Positions 1 to 7,230 of a stretch of 23,240 nucleotides of DNA are shown in pieces. The stretch is from Roseibacillus sp. (GTDB taxonomy: Bacteria; Verrucomicrobiota; Verrucomicrobiia; Verrucomicrobiales; Akkermansiaceae): positions 11,248 through 34,487 of the forward strand of contig PBTP01000014.1 in NCBI GenBank assembly GCA_002729275.1, given 5' to 3'. Position 1 is the stretch's first letter, and each line of letters opens with the position of its first letter. The position numbers were made by a program, and so were the translations under genes. Below the pieces are notes generated by a model. The model was not told the origin of the DNA. It was given only the letters and a program-made list of their open reading frames with translations, and ran no database searches.

Positions 1-7
1 AACTTTC

Positions 8-1735
8 ATGAAATCGAAGCAAATGGATGGCGCACAAGCCCTACTGAGGACTCTGGATGACCTCGGCATTGAATATATCTTTGGCTACTCCGGCGGAGCA
101 GCCCTCCCAATGTTCGACGCCTTGGAGACCGTCGAAAGCAATATGAAGTTCGTCTTGGTACGGCACGAACAAGGCGCAGTTCATATGGCGGACGGCTATG
201 CCCGAGCAACCGGCAAACCTGCCGCGGTCCTTGTGACCTCCGGTCCGGGAGCAGGAAATACAGTCACCGGTTTGATGACCGCCCAGATGGACTCTGTTCC
301 CATGATCGTTCTCACGGGGCAGCAAGTTCTCTGGATGCTCGGAAAGGACGCCTTTCAGGAGGCCGACATTTTCAGCATCACCATGCCAGTCGTTAAGCAC
401 AACTATCTGGTGAAGCACACCAACGATCTTCCCCGCATTGCGCGGGAAGCGCATCATATCGCTACCACAGGGCGGCCTGGCCCAGTCCTCATCGATATTC
501 CGAAAAACGTATCTCAGGATCCGTTTGATGGGGACCTCGATCCCTCCGTAATCTTACCGGGCTACCAGCCCCAGCAGTCCATGGAAATTGATGAGGCCGA
601 AATGGATGAAGCAGCAGCCCTCATTAATCAATCCCGGCGCCCTGTGATCCTTGCTGGGCAGGGCTGCATGATTGCCCGGGCAGGGGAGGAGCTTTTCAAG
701 TTGTCGCGCACCCTTGGATGCCCGGTCACAACCACTCTTCTGGGAAAGGGCGTCTTTCCCGAGACCGATGACTATTCTCTTGGAATGCTGGGAATGCACG
801 GAACCGCCTATGCGAACAAAGCAATCGTTGAGGCTGATCTCATTCTCAATATTGGCTCTCGATTTGACGATCGCATTATCGGACAGGCCGACAAGTTCGG
901 TGCCAATGCCAAAATTATTCATATGGATATTGATCCATCTGAGATGAATAAAATGATTCGGCCCGACGTCCAGGTCATCGGCGATGCAAAAGCCTCTCTG
1001 ATAAGTCTTAACAAGAAGGTTGAGCGACTGGACACCGGGGACTGGTTGAAACATCTCGACTCCTACAAGAAGAAATTCCCTCTGCAGTATCGCAAGCAGG
1101 GAGGACTGCGCATGCAACAGGTGATTGACGAGCTCTTTCAACTGACCAACGGAGAAGCGATTATCTCGACTGACGTAGGCCAGCATCAAATGTGGGCAGC
1201 TCAGTTCTACAAGAATGACGCCCCATACAAGTGGCTATCTTCCGGAGGGGCTGGAACAATGGGCTTTGGTTTCCCCGCAGCGATCGGAGCACAGTTTGCC
1301 TGTCCAGATGAACTAGTCGTGGCTATCGTAGGTGATGGGGGCTTCCAGATGACCCTCTTTGAGCTCGCTACTGCAGCCCTCCATAAACTTCCTCTTAAGA
1401 TTTTGGTCCTGAACAACCACTACCTTGGAATGGTCCGCCAATGGCAGGAGTTATTTTTCGAAGACCGGAAGAGCGGGGTCGACCTTGAAGGAAATCCGGA
1501 TTTTGTGAAACTGGCAGCCGCCTACGGAATACAGGGATTTAACATAAAGCGACCGGCCGACACCCGAAAAGTCCTGCAAAAAGCCCTCGATTATAACGAG
1601 GGGCCCTGCCTGATTAATGCGGAATGCTGCAAGACGGACAACGTGTTTCCCATGATTCCTGCCGGTGCAGCACTTGAAGACATGCTTACCGAGCCACCGA
1701 AGGAGAAAATGGCCAAACCAGTCGGCTCCACCTAG
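8..1735 (+). CDS. ilvB: Acetolactate synthase, large (catalytic) subunit
   Basis: ThDP-dependent enzyme that condenses two pyruvates to acetolactate, or pyruvate with 2-ketobutyrate, as the first common step of valine, leucine and isoleucine synthesis in the cytoplasm. The protein has 575 residues, a normal length for the family. The N-terminal pyrimidine-binding domain carries the catalytic Glu54 in RHEQGAVHMADGYAR. The C-terminal pyrophosphate-binding domain has the ThDP motif GDG at 442-444, followed by NN at 469-470, the classic GDG-x24-NN spacing. The central FAD/TPP domain includes the IGSRFDDR segment. The ATG lies only 7 bases into the window, so its RBS and promoter cannot be judged; a second Met at residue 6 is an alternative start. 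The regulatory subunit ilvN follows 64 bases downstream, supporting acetolactate synthase rather than a decarboxylase or oxidase of the same superfamily. Confidence 0.96.
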   Translation: MKSKQMDGAQALLRTLDDLGIEYIFGYSGGAALPMFDALETVESNMKFVLVRHEQGAVHMADGYARATGKPAAVLVTSGPGAGNTVTGLMTAQMDSVPMIVLTGQQVLWMLGKDAFQEADIFSITMPVVKHNYLVKHTNDLPRIAREAHHIATTGRPGPVLIDIPKNVSQDPFDGDLDPSVILPGYQPQQSMEIDEAEMDEAAALINQSRRPVILAGQGCMIARAGEELFKLSRTLGCPVTTTLLGKGVFPETDDYSLGMLGMHGTAYANKAIVEADLILNIGSRFDDRIIGQADKFGANAKIIHMDIDPSEMNKMIRPDVQVIGDAKASLISLNKKVERLDTGDWLKHLDSYKKKFPLQYRKQGGLRMQQVIDELFQLTNGEAIISTDVGQHQMWAAQFYKNDAPYKWLSSGGAGTMGFGFPAAIGAQFACPDELVVAIVGDGGFQMTLFELATAALHKLPLKILVLNNHYLGMVRQWQELFFEDRKSGVDLEGNPDFVKLAAAYGIQGFNIKRPADTRKVLQKALDYNEGPCLINAECCKTDNVFPMIPAGAALEDMLTEPPKEKMAKPVGST

Positions 1736-1799
1736 GAGTCGATCACCCTCAGCATAGCGTATTTATCGAATCTGAGCTCCTCCCCAACCATTCAGTACC

Positions 1800-2342
1800 A
1801 TGCCCAGGACAATTGTTACCACTGACACCCCGACTTCGACCAATCCGGATGAGGTCACTCATACCCTCTCGATTTTCGTAAATAACAAGGCCGGTGTGCT
1901 AATGCGAATCTGCCAGGTTTTCGCGCGGCGCGGATACAACATTGAGTCGTTGGTTGTATCACAGGGCCGCGATGCCAACTTTAGCCGTATGACTATCGGC
2001 CTTAAAGGTGCCCCGGAGGGCCTCGAGCAGATCGTCAAACAGGTGACCAAGCTGATCGATGTCATGCACTGTTACGAGCACACCGCTGCGGATGCCGTCG
2101 TCAAGGAAATGCTCCTTATCAAATTCCTTGTCGGCGACGCTCAACAACGCACCGACGCCCTGCAGATTATCGAGCACTTTAACGGCAAAACCGTCGACCT
2201 TACCCCCTCGTCCATGACCGCTATGATCACCGGGGACTCTCCGAAGGTCGATGCAGCGGTCGGCATGCTCTCTCAGTTTGATATCATCGAGACTGTCAGG
2301 ACCGGTAAGGTCGTGATGGCCCGGGGTGAACATCCCACCTAG
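1800..2342 (+). CDS. ilvN: Acetolactate synthase, small (regulatory) subunit
   Basis: Regulatory partner of the preceding large subunit; in known systems it raises catalytic activity and confers feedback inhibition by valine. The protein has 180 residues, slightly longer than the usual 160-170 because of a roughly 20-residue polar N-terminal extension rich in Thr and Pro. An ACT domain covers about residues 21-95, with the signature NNKAGVLMRICQVFARRGYN followed by IESLVVS; Asn28 and Gly32 lie in the effector-binding turn. A C-terminal ACT-like domain covers about 100-175. The ATG at 1800 has no recognisable Shine-Dalgarno sequence, and a shorter protein starting near the ACT domain is not excluded. 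Very probably cotranscribed with ilvB. Confidence 0.95.
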   Translation: MPRTIVTTDTPTSTNPDEVTHTLSIFVNNKAGVLMRICQVFARRGYNIESLVVSQGRDANFSRMTIGLKGAPEGLEQIVKQVTKLIDVMHCYEHTAADAVVKEMLLIKFLVGDAQQRTDALQIIEHFNGKTVDLTPSSMTAMITGDSPKVDAAVGMLSQFDIIETVRTGKVVMARGEHPT

Positions 2343-2370
2343 GCATCCCGCATTGGAGCATTGCCTTTAG

Positions 2371-2418
2371 GGCTCCTCCTCCGAGCCGGCCTAGCAGGTC
2401 GAGCTCCGCCTCCGGCTT
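2371..2418 (+). other. GC-rich region with two competing hairpins after ilvN
   Basis: The 163-base gap between ilvN and the esterase gene contains GGCTC (2371-2375) complementary to GAGCC (2383-2387), with a 7-base loop. The overlapping AGCCGG (2384-2389) can instead pair with CCGGCT (2412-2417). The two hairpins share the same middle strand and exclude each other. No T-tract follows either one, so an intrinsic terminator is not supported. A role in ending or attenuating the ilvBN transcript is speculative. I see no convincing gene in this gap. Confidence 0.2.
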
Positions 2419-2505
2419 CTCCAGCCTGGGTCTTGCCTATCATCCGCCATATGACCTCGAGAGTCTCATTGCTTTTCCCAGTGCTTTCCGGTCCCCTCTC
2501 AGTCC

Positions 2506-3753
2506 ATGAGAATCATCCCGGCGACTCTGTCCCTGCTGATGCTATGCTTTAGCGCTGAAGCCCGTGAAGCAAAAGAGTATGATAGCGATGTTAATTATGA
2601 TGATGCCAAGACACCCCACTATGACCTCCCTCCCCTGCTTGTAACATCGGATGGTCAAAAAATTACAACAGCTGATCAGTGGCATAACATCCGGCGACCT
2701 GAAATTCTCTCGCTCTTCAGCAATCTAATTTATGGCAGGGTTCCGGAAGCATCATCCCCGATCACTGTCGAATTTGAGGTAGCTCTAACCGATCCCGAGT
2801 TCATGGGCTCCACTGCCACACGAAAAGAGATCAAAATTCATCTTAGTAACAAGAACGGAAGGATGGCCATGCACCTCATCCTATTCGTTCCCAATACGGC
2901 CAGCAAACCAGTCCCGTGCTTTCTCAAGCATAGCTTTCAAAACACTCGAAGTGACGAATTTCGAGCGGCGCTTCTCAGGCCGGGCAAACTCAAGAACGGA
3001 TGGCCAATTGGTAAATTTATCGAAAAAGGCTATGCTCTTTGCGCCGTCTACCATGAGGACCTCGTCAGGCATAACGAGGTAGATTTTCGCAATGGCATCC
3101 ACAAACTTTTCTACCCCAAGGGGCAGAGCTTCCCTAAAGCTCACGAGTGGGGCGTGATCTCTGCCTGTGCGTGGGGCGCTATGCGGGCGATGGACTACTT
3201 AGAGGCTGATCAGGATGTTGACCATACAAGGGTTGCCGTCATGGGGCATTCCAAGATGGGCAAGACCGCTCTCTGGACCGCGGCACAGGACACGCGATTT
3301 GCTCTCGCCATCTCTGCTCAATCAGGCTGTGCAGGCGCCGCACTCTGGCGGAGAAAATCAGGAGAGACACTCAAGAAGATGGTGACGCGGTTTCCTTATT
3401 GGCTCTGTCGTAACGCATGGAAGTTTGTCGGGCAGGAAGACGACCTTCCCGTAGACCAGCACATGCTGCTCGCATGTATTGCCCCCCGCCCCGTCTATGT
3501 TCACAGCAGCACCAATGACACGTGGGCTGATCCGCGGGGAGAATATCTTTCTGCATATCACGCAGGTGAAATTTATCGATTACTCGGTGCAAAAACCTCC
3601 TTGGTGGACCAAAAATCTCCTGCAGTCGGCGAAGCTGTCATCAGAAGTCATGTTGGTTACCACCTCCGGGAAGGGGGCCACTCGATCGAAACATACGACT
3701 GGGACAGGTTTCTCGAATTCGCGGACTTTCATCTCCAACCGGCACCTCAGTAG
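2506..3753 (+). CDS. Secreted CE15-family glucuronoyl esterase-like protein
   Basis: Alpha/beta-hydrolase resembling bacterial 4-O-methyl-glucuronoyl methylesterases, which cleave ester links between glucuronic acid on xylan and lignin alcohols. A signal peptide covers residues 1-19 (cleavage after AEA), so it is exported. The nucleophile elbow is GHSKMGK at 247-253, with Ser249. The probable catalytic His392 lies in REGGHSIETYDW near the C-terminus. The segment SAQSGCAGAALWRR (270-283) matches the CE15 motif that usually carries the catalytic Glu, but here the residue is Gln272. Asp338 and Asp342 in TNDTWADPRGE could supply the acid, as in CE15 members with a non-canonical acid position. Length (415) fits single-domain bacterial CE15 proteins; no carbohydrate-binding module is present. 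It stands alone between amino-acid and nucleotide genes, without a visible polysaccharide-utilisation cluster. A related acetyl xylan esterase or peptidase-like hydrolase is the main alternative. Confidence 0.8.
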   Translation: MRIIPATLSLLMLCFSAEAREAKEYDSDVNYDDAKTPHYDLPPLLVTSDGQKITTADQWHNIRRPEILSLFSNLIYGRVPEASSPITVEFEVALTDPEFMGSTATRKEIKIHLSNKNGRMAMHLILFVPNTASKPVPCFLKHSFQNTRSDEFRAALLRPGKLKNGWPIGKFIEKGYALCAVYHEDLVRHNEVDFRNGIHKLFYPKGQSFPKAHEWGVISACAWGAMRAMDYLEADQDVDHTRVAVMGHSKMGKTALWTAAQDTRFALAISAQSGCAGAALWRRKSGETLKKMVTRFPYWLCRNAWKFVGQEDDLPVDQHMLLACIAPRPVYVHSSTNDTWADPRGEYLSAYHAGEIYRLLGAKTSLVDQKSPAVGEAVIRSHVGYHLREGGHSIETYDWDRFLEFADFHLQPAPQ

Positions 3754-3772
3754 GATAAGCTCTTGTCGTTAA

Positions 3773-3790
3773 GAGGAGCCTTGCCTCCTC
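3773..3790. other. Short inverted repeat between the esterase and carA
   Basis: GAGGAG (3773-3778) and CTCCTC (3785-3790) form a 6-bp stem with a 6-base loop, 19 bases after the esterase stop. No T-run follows on the plus strand; on the minus strand it is followed only by TTAAC. It could be a weak terminator or mRNA 3' stabiliser, but support is thin. In the rest of the 199-base gap before carA I see no promoter pair with acceptable spacing. Confidence 0.15.
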
Positions 3791-3952
3791 AAAAGCCCTG
3801 AATCGGGATACACTTGGTCTTCGAAGTTATTCACAATCAGGCGTAAGATTTCCCCAACTCATTATTCTCGGCGCAATGGGGGAAAAATCACGGCCTCTCC
3901 ACCTAAATAATCCTTGCTATTGCGGAGCATTTCTCGACCATCCTGCCGCCGA

Positions 3953-5092
3953 ATGGACGCTATTTTGGCTTTGGAAGACGGTCGCGTATTTCGCGGCGAA
4001 GGTTTTGGTTATTCGGGCACCTCGACAGGGGAGGCCTGCTTCAACACTTCCATGACAGGGTATCAGGAGGTTCTTACCGATCCCAGTTACCGGGGGCAGA
4101 TCGTCACCATGACCTACCCGCTTATCGGAAACTATGGAATCATCCCAGAAGACTCAGAATCGAGCGAGGCTCACGTCCGAGGATTCGTGATCGGCGAACT
4201 CTGCCATACTCCATCTAATTTCAGGTCGCGCCAAAGCCTGCAAGACTACCTGGCCGAGCAGAAAATTATCGGTATACAGGATGTCGACACCAGAGCTCTC
4301 ACCAAGCATCTCCGATCGGCTGGCGCAATGAGAGCGTGTCTGACTACTGAGCTCGACGAGAGTGCTGCCGTAGACGCCGCCAGCTCTTCGGCATTGATGG
4401 CGGGATCTGATTTTGTCAAGGAGGTCACCACCAAAAAGCCCTTTGAGTGGCGGGAAGAATCCCGCCAATGGACCATCCCCAACCCCTGCTTAAATCAGGA
4501 GGGCTATTATATTGACCTCCCTGAGCCGAGACACCGGATCGTCGCTTACGACTTTGGCGTGAAATACAATATCTTGCGGCAACTACGACAGCATGGGTTT
4601 GAAGTTCAGGTGGTAGGAGCCTCCGCCAGCGCTGCTGACGTCCTTGCTCTTAATCCCGATGGCATCTTTCTATCAAACGGGCCCGGTGATCCAGACGCAC
4701 TCAGCTATATTCACACCGAGATTCAGCAGCTTATCGGGCAAAAACCGATCTTCGGAATATGCCTCGGACATCAGATTCTCACTCACGCTTTCGGCGGGAA
4801 AACCTTCAAACTGAAGTTTGGTCACCGGGGTGGAAATCAACCTGTTAAGGACCTTCGCTCAGGCACGGTATCAATTACCTCACAGAATCACGGCTTTGCA
4901 ACTGACCCCGACTCCCTGCCCGACCACGTCGAGGTCACCCACGTCAATCTCAACGACCAGACAGTGGAGGGCATCCGCTCCACCAAAGACCCAGTATTTT
5001 CTGTCCAGTATCACCCGGAAGCAGCTCCGGGCCCCCACGACGCCTCCTACTTCTTTAAGGAGTTCGCGGATCTCATTGATGCTACAAGATAA
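3953..5092 (+). CDS. carA: Carbamoyl-phosphate synthase, small (glutaminase) subunit
   Basis: Class I glutamine amidotransferase subunit that hydrolyses glutamine and passes ammonia to CarB for carbamoyl phosphate, feeding pyrimidine and arginine synthesis. From the ATG at 3953 the protein has 379 residues, matching the usual length of about 380, and begins MDAILALEDGRVFRGEGFG as family members do. An in-frame TTG at 3914 would add 13 residues with no family counterpart and is rejected. The N-terminal CPSase small-chain domain covers about 1-150. The GATase domain covers about 195-375, with the nucleophile Cys270 in FGICLGHQ and the partners His354 and Glu356 in VQYHPEA. The oxyanion segment SNGPGDP is at 241-247. 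There is no obvious RBS. The large subunit carB is not next to it; purA follows 66 bases downstream instead. Confidence 0.96.
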   Translation: MDAILALEDGRVFRGEGFGYSGTSTGEACFNTSMTGYQEVLTDPSYRGQIVTMTYPLIGNYGIIPEDSESSEAHVRGFVIGELCHTPSNFRSRQSLQDYLAEQKIIGIQDVDTRALTKHLRSAGAMRACLTTELDESAAVDAASSSALMAGSDFVKEVTTKKPFEWREESRQWTIPNPCLNQEGYYIDLPEPRHRIVAYDFGVKYNILRQLRQHGFEVQVVGASASAADVLALNPDGIFLSNGPGDPDALSYIHTEIQQLIGQKPIFGICLGHQILTHAFGGKTFKLKFGHRGGNQPVKDLRSGTVSITSQNHGFATDPDSLPDHVEVTHVNLNDQTVEGIRSTKDPVFSVQYHPEAAPGPHDASYFFKEFADLIDATR

Positions 5093-5158
5093 AAATTTAT
5101 ACGACGCAGCGCCTCAGTCTTGGCGGGCAACCGACAGCGTCAAAGCGACAAGCGCCTC

Positions 5159-6427
5159 ATGAACACCATAGTTAACGGCCTCCAATGGGGTGATGAAGGA
5201 AAAGGTAAGATCGTTGACTACCTCACTGAGGATGCGGATGTCGTCGTCAGAGGGCAGGGTGGCAACAATGCCGGCCACACCGTCATTGTCGGAACCAACA
5301 AATATATCCTTCATCTTGTTCCCTCCGGAATTCTCTGGGAAAAGAAGCAAAACATCATCGGTAATGGAGTAGTTCTTGATCCGGTAGGATTGGTGAGAGA
5401 GATAGAGACTCTCGAAGCTCAGGGAGTGGTTATCACTCCAGAAAACCTGCTCATCTCGGACCGAGCTCATGTAGTGCTACCCTACCATTGCGATCTTGAC
5501 GCTGCACAGGAAGAGGCCAGAGGCAAATTTTCTATAGGCACTACCCGCCGCGGTATCGGACCCGCATACTCTGACAAGGCAAATCGGAATGGGCTCCGAA
5601 TGGCAGACCTTCTCGACCCTGCACTGGCCAGAGATTTGATATCCGTGCGGCTTGAGGACGCTAATGCCTCTCTGCAACGTCACGGGATGACCAAGCATGA
5701 AACCTCTGCGGCCCTCGAAGCAATTAACCCTGCCCTTGAGCGACTTAGGCCTCATGTGACCAATACGATTCCTACCTTGCATAAAGCTTGGAGAGGCGGA
5801 AAGAGCATTGTGTTTGAGGGAGCCCAGGGAACCTTCCTTGATATTGATTTTGGAACATACCCCTTTGTAACCTCTTCCAATACGACCTCTGGAGGTGCCT
5901 GCACAGGAAGCGGGCTTCCCCCCGTCGCAATCGACCGTGTGATTGGCGTCTGCAAGGCCTACACAACCCGGGTTGGTGAAGGCGCCCACATCACAGAGAA
6001 TCAGGAATTCTCAGACTACCTTCATAATATGGGTCGAGAATTTGGAGCCACCACCGGGCGAAAAAGGCGGTGTGGGTGGCTGGACTGCGTTCTTCTCCGG
6101 TTTGCCTCCATGGTTAATGGAGTTACTGATCTTGCGGTAACAAATCTTGATGGATTGGATCAGCGTGAGGATATTAAGATCTGCACCGCTTACGAAATTG
6201 ACGGCGTTCAACATTCCTTTCCCCCAGCCCACCGCGACGCGTGGAATCGTGCTGTTCCGGTGTATGAAACGCATCCCGGTTGGAACTCGGACACCTCCGG
6301 ATGCCGGTCTTGGGATGATCTGCCATCTGCGGCGCAAGCCTATCTGAATCGACTTTCCGAATTGGCAGAAGCTCCGGTAAAGTATGTCGGTATCGGTCCT
6401 GACAGAGAACAGACAATTCTTCTTTAG
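5159..6427 (+). CDS. purA: Adenylosuccinate synthetase
   Basis: Catalyses GTP-dependent joining of IMP and aspartate to adenylosuccinate, the committed step to AMP. From the ATG at 5159 the protein has 422 residues (E. coli: 432). The N-terminal loop GDEGKGK (11-17) contains the catalytic Asp12, and His40 in NNAGH is the second catalytic residue. The IMP-binding segment TTRRGIGPAYSDK is at 128-140 and the conserved ATTGRKRRCGWLD at 297-309. The C-terminal GIGPDREQTI is present at 411-420. The guanine-recognition motif, usually TKLD, reads TNLD (328-331), an oddity. An in-frame TTG at 5120 would add 13 residues before the conserved start and is unlikely. No clear Shine-Dalgarno sequence precedes the ATG. 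It may share a transcript with carA, which would join purine and pyrimidine supply. Confidence 0.97.
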   Translation: MNTIVNGLQWGDEGKGKIVDYLTEDADVVVRGQGGNNAGHTVIVGTNKYILHLVPSGILWEKKQNIIGNGVVLDPVGLVREIETLEAQGVVITPENLLISDRAHVVLPYHCDLDAAQEEARGKFSIGTTRRGIGPAYSDKANRNGLRMADLLDPALARDLISVRLEDANASLQRHGMTKHETSAALEAINPALERLRPHVTNTIPTLHKAWRGGKSIVFEGAQGTFLDIDFGTYPFVTSSNTTSGGACTGSGLPPVAIDRVIGVCKAYTTRVGEGAHITENQEFSDYLHNMGREFGATTGRKRRCGWLDCVLLRFASMVNGVTDLAVTNLDGLDQREDIKICTAYEIDGVQHSFPPAHRDAWNRAVPVYETHPGWNSDTSGCRSWDDLPSAAQAYLNRLSELAEAPVKYVGIGPDREQTILL

Positions 6428-6503
6428 GAAAATCTCCCTTTCGGCCCAGAATTGGATATAAGCGAAATCAGCCTTCAACCGCGATTTAACCGCTAATATA
6501 CCC

Positions 6504-7211
6504 GTGAGCGATTCTCGTATCCCGCAACATATTGCCATTATCATGGATGGTAATGGCCGATGGGCCCGGGAAAAAGGCCTTCCACGTCGTGAGGGCCATC
6601 GGGCTGGCGCCGACTCTGTCCGTGAGGTTGTAGAAGCGTGTAAAAAACATGGAGTGAAATTCCTCACTCTCTATGCCTTTTCATCCGAAAACTGGAAGCG
6701 CCCTAAAGCAGAAATCCGAGCCTTGATGGCATTATTAAAGGAATTCCTCAGGGTTAAAACTCCGGAAATGAAAAGCCAGGGCGTTCGACTGCATGCTATC
6801 GGACGGCTCGAGGATCTACCCTCGGATTGCCAGAAGGAGCTTTCTTCCGCTATCGAACAGACATCCTCGAATAGTGACCTCGATCTCGTGCTAGCCCTTT
6901 CCTACGGATCGAGGGAGGAAATCGTAGATGCAGCCAAGCAGCTTGCGCGCGAAGCTGCGAGTGGCACCCTGAACCCTGAGGATATTGACAATGATTTGAT
7001 GAGCCAAAAGCTCTACACGTCAAAAATTCCCGATCCTGATCTTCTGATTAGGACTTCGGGAGAACGGCGGATTTCCAACTTCCTGCTCTGGCAGATCAGT
7101 TATGCTGAAATAGTCATCAGCAAAAAATTCTGGCCTGACTTCAGAGAACCTGACCTTAAGGATGCGATCGCCGAATATACACTCCGCAACCGCCGATTCG
7201 GCTCGATTTAG
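6504..7211 (+). CDS. uppS: Isoprenyl transferase (undecaprenyl diphosphate synthase)
   Basis: Cis-prenyltransferase that adds isopentenyl units to farnesyl diphosphate to make the C55 lipid carrier for peptidoglycan and other envelope polymers. The protein has 235 residues (E. coli: 253). The substrate-binding motif HIAIIMDGNGRWA lies at 9-21, with catalytic Asp15. LTLYAFSSENWKRP is at 54-67. The C-terminal diphosphate-binding block PDLLIRTSGERRISNFLLWQ contains both conserved arginine clusters. The start is GTG at 6504, which places the motif near the N-terminus as in the family; no RBS is visible. The usual partners cdsA and dxr are not adjacent. Instead a response regulator gene follows 19 bases downstream. 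A different chain-length specificity cannot be excluded from sequence. Confidence 0.96.
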   Translation: MSDSRIPQHIAIIMDGNGRWAREKGLPRREGHRAGADSVREVVEACKKHGVKFLTLYAFSSENWKRPKAEIRALMALLKEFLRVKTPEMKSQGVRLHAIGRLEDLPSDCQKELSSAIEQTSSNSDLDLVLALSYGSREEIVDAAKQLAREAASGTLNPEDIDNDLMSQKLYTSKIPDPDLLIRTSGERRISNFLLWQISYAEIVISKKFWPDFREPDLKDAIAEYTLRNRRFGSI

Positions 7212-7230
7212 TACAGAACGAATTGAGAAT

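Noticed and set aside
554..1189. 211-codon open frame on the minus strand opposite ilvB
   Set aside because: It lies fully inside a conserved gene; its product looks like no family and it has no independent start signals. It is a shadow of ilvB codon usage.
2361..2552. 63-codon plus-strand frame between ilvN and the esterase gene
   Set aside because: Rich in Pro, Leu, Ala and Arg, as expected from GC-rich noncoding DNA, and it overlaps the signal peptide of the esterase.
6494..6499. TAATAT as a -10 element for uppS
   Set aside because: A start of transcription set by it would fall at or after the GTG codon, and no -35 element lies 16-18 bases upstream.
6011..6667. 218-codon minus-strand frame across the purA/uppS junction
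   Set aside because: It overlaps two well-conserved genes on the other strand, and its product is low in family-like motifs.
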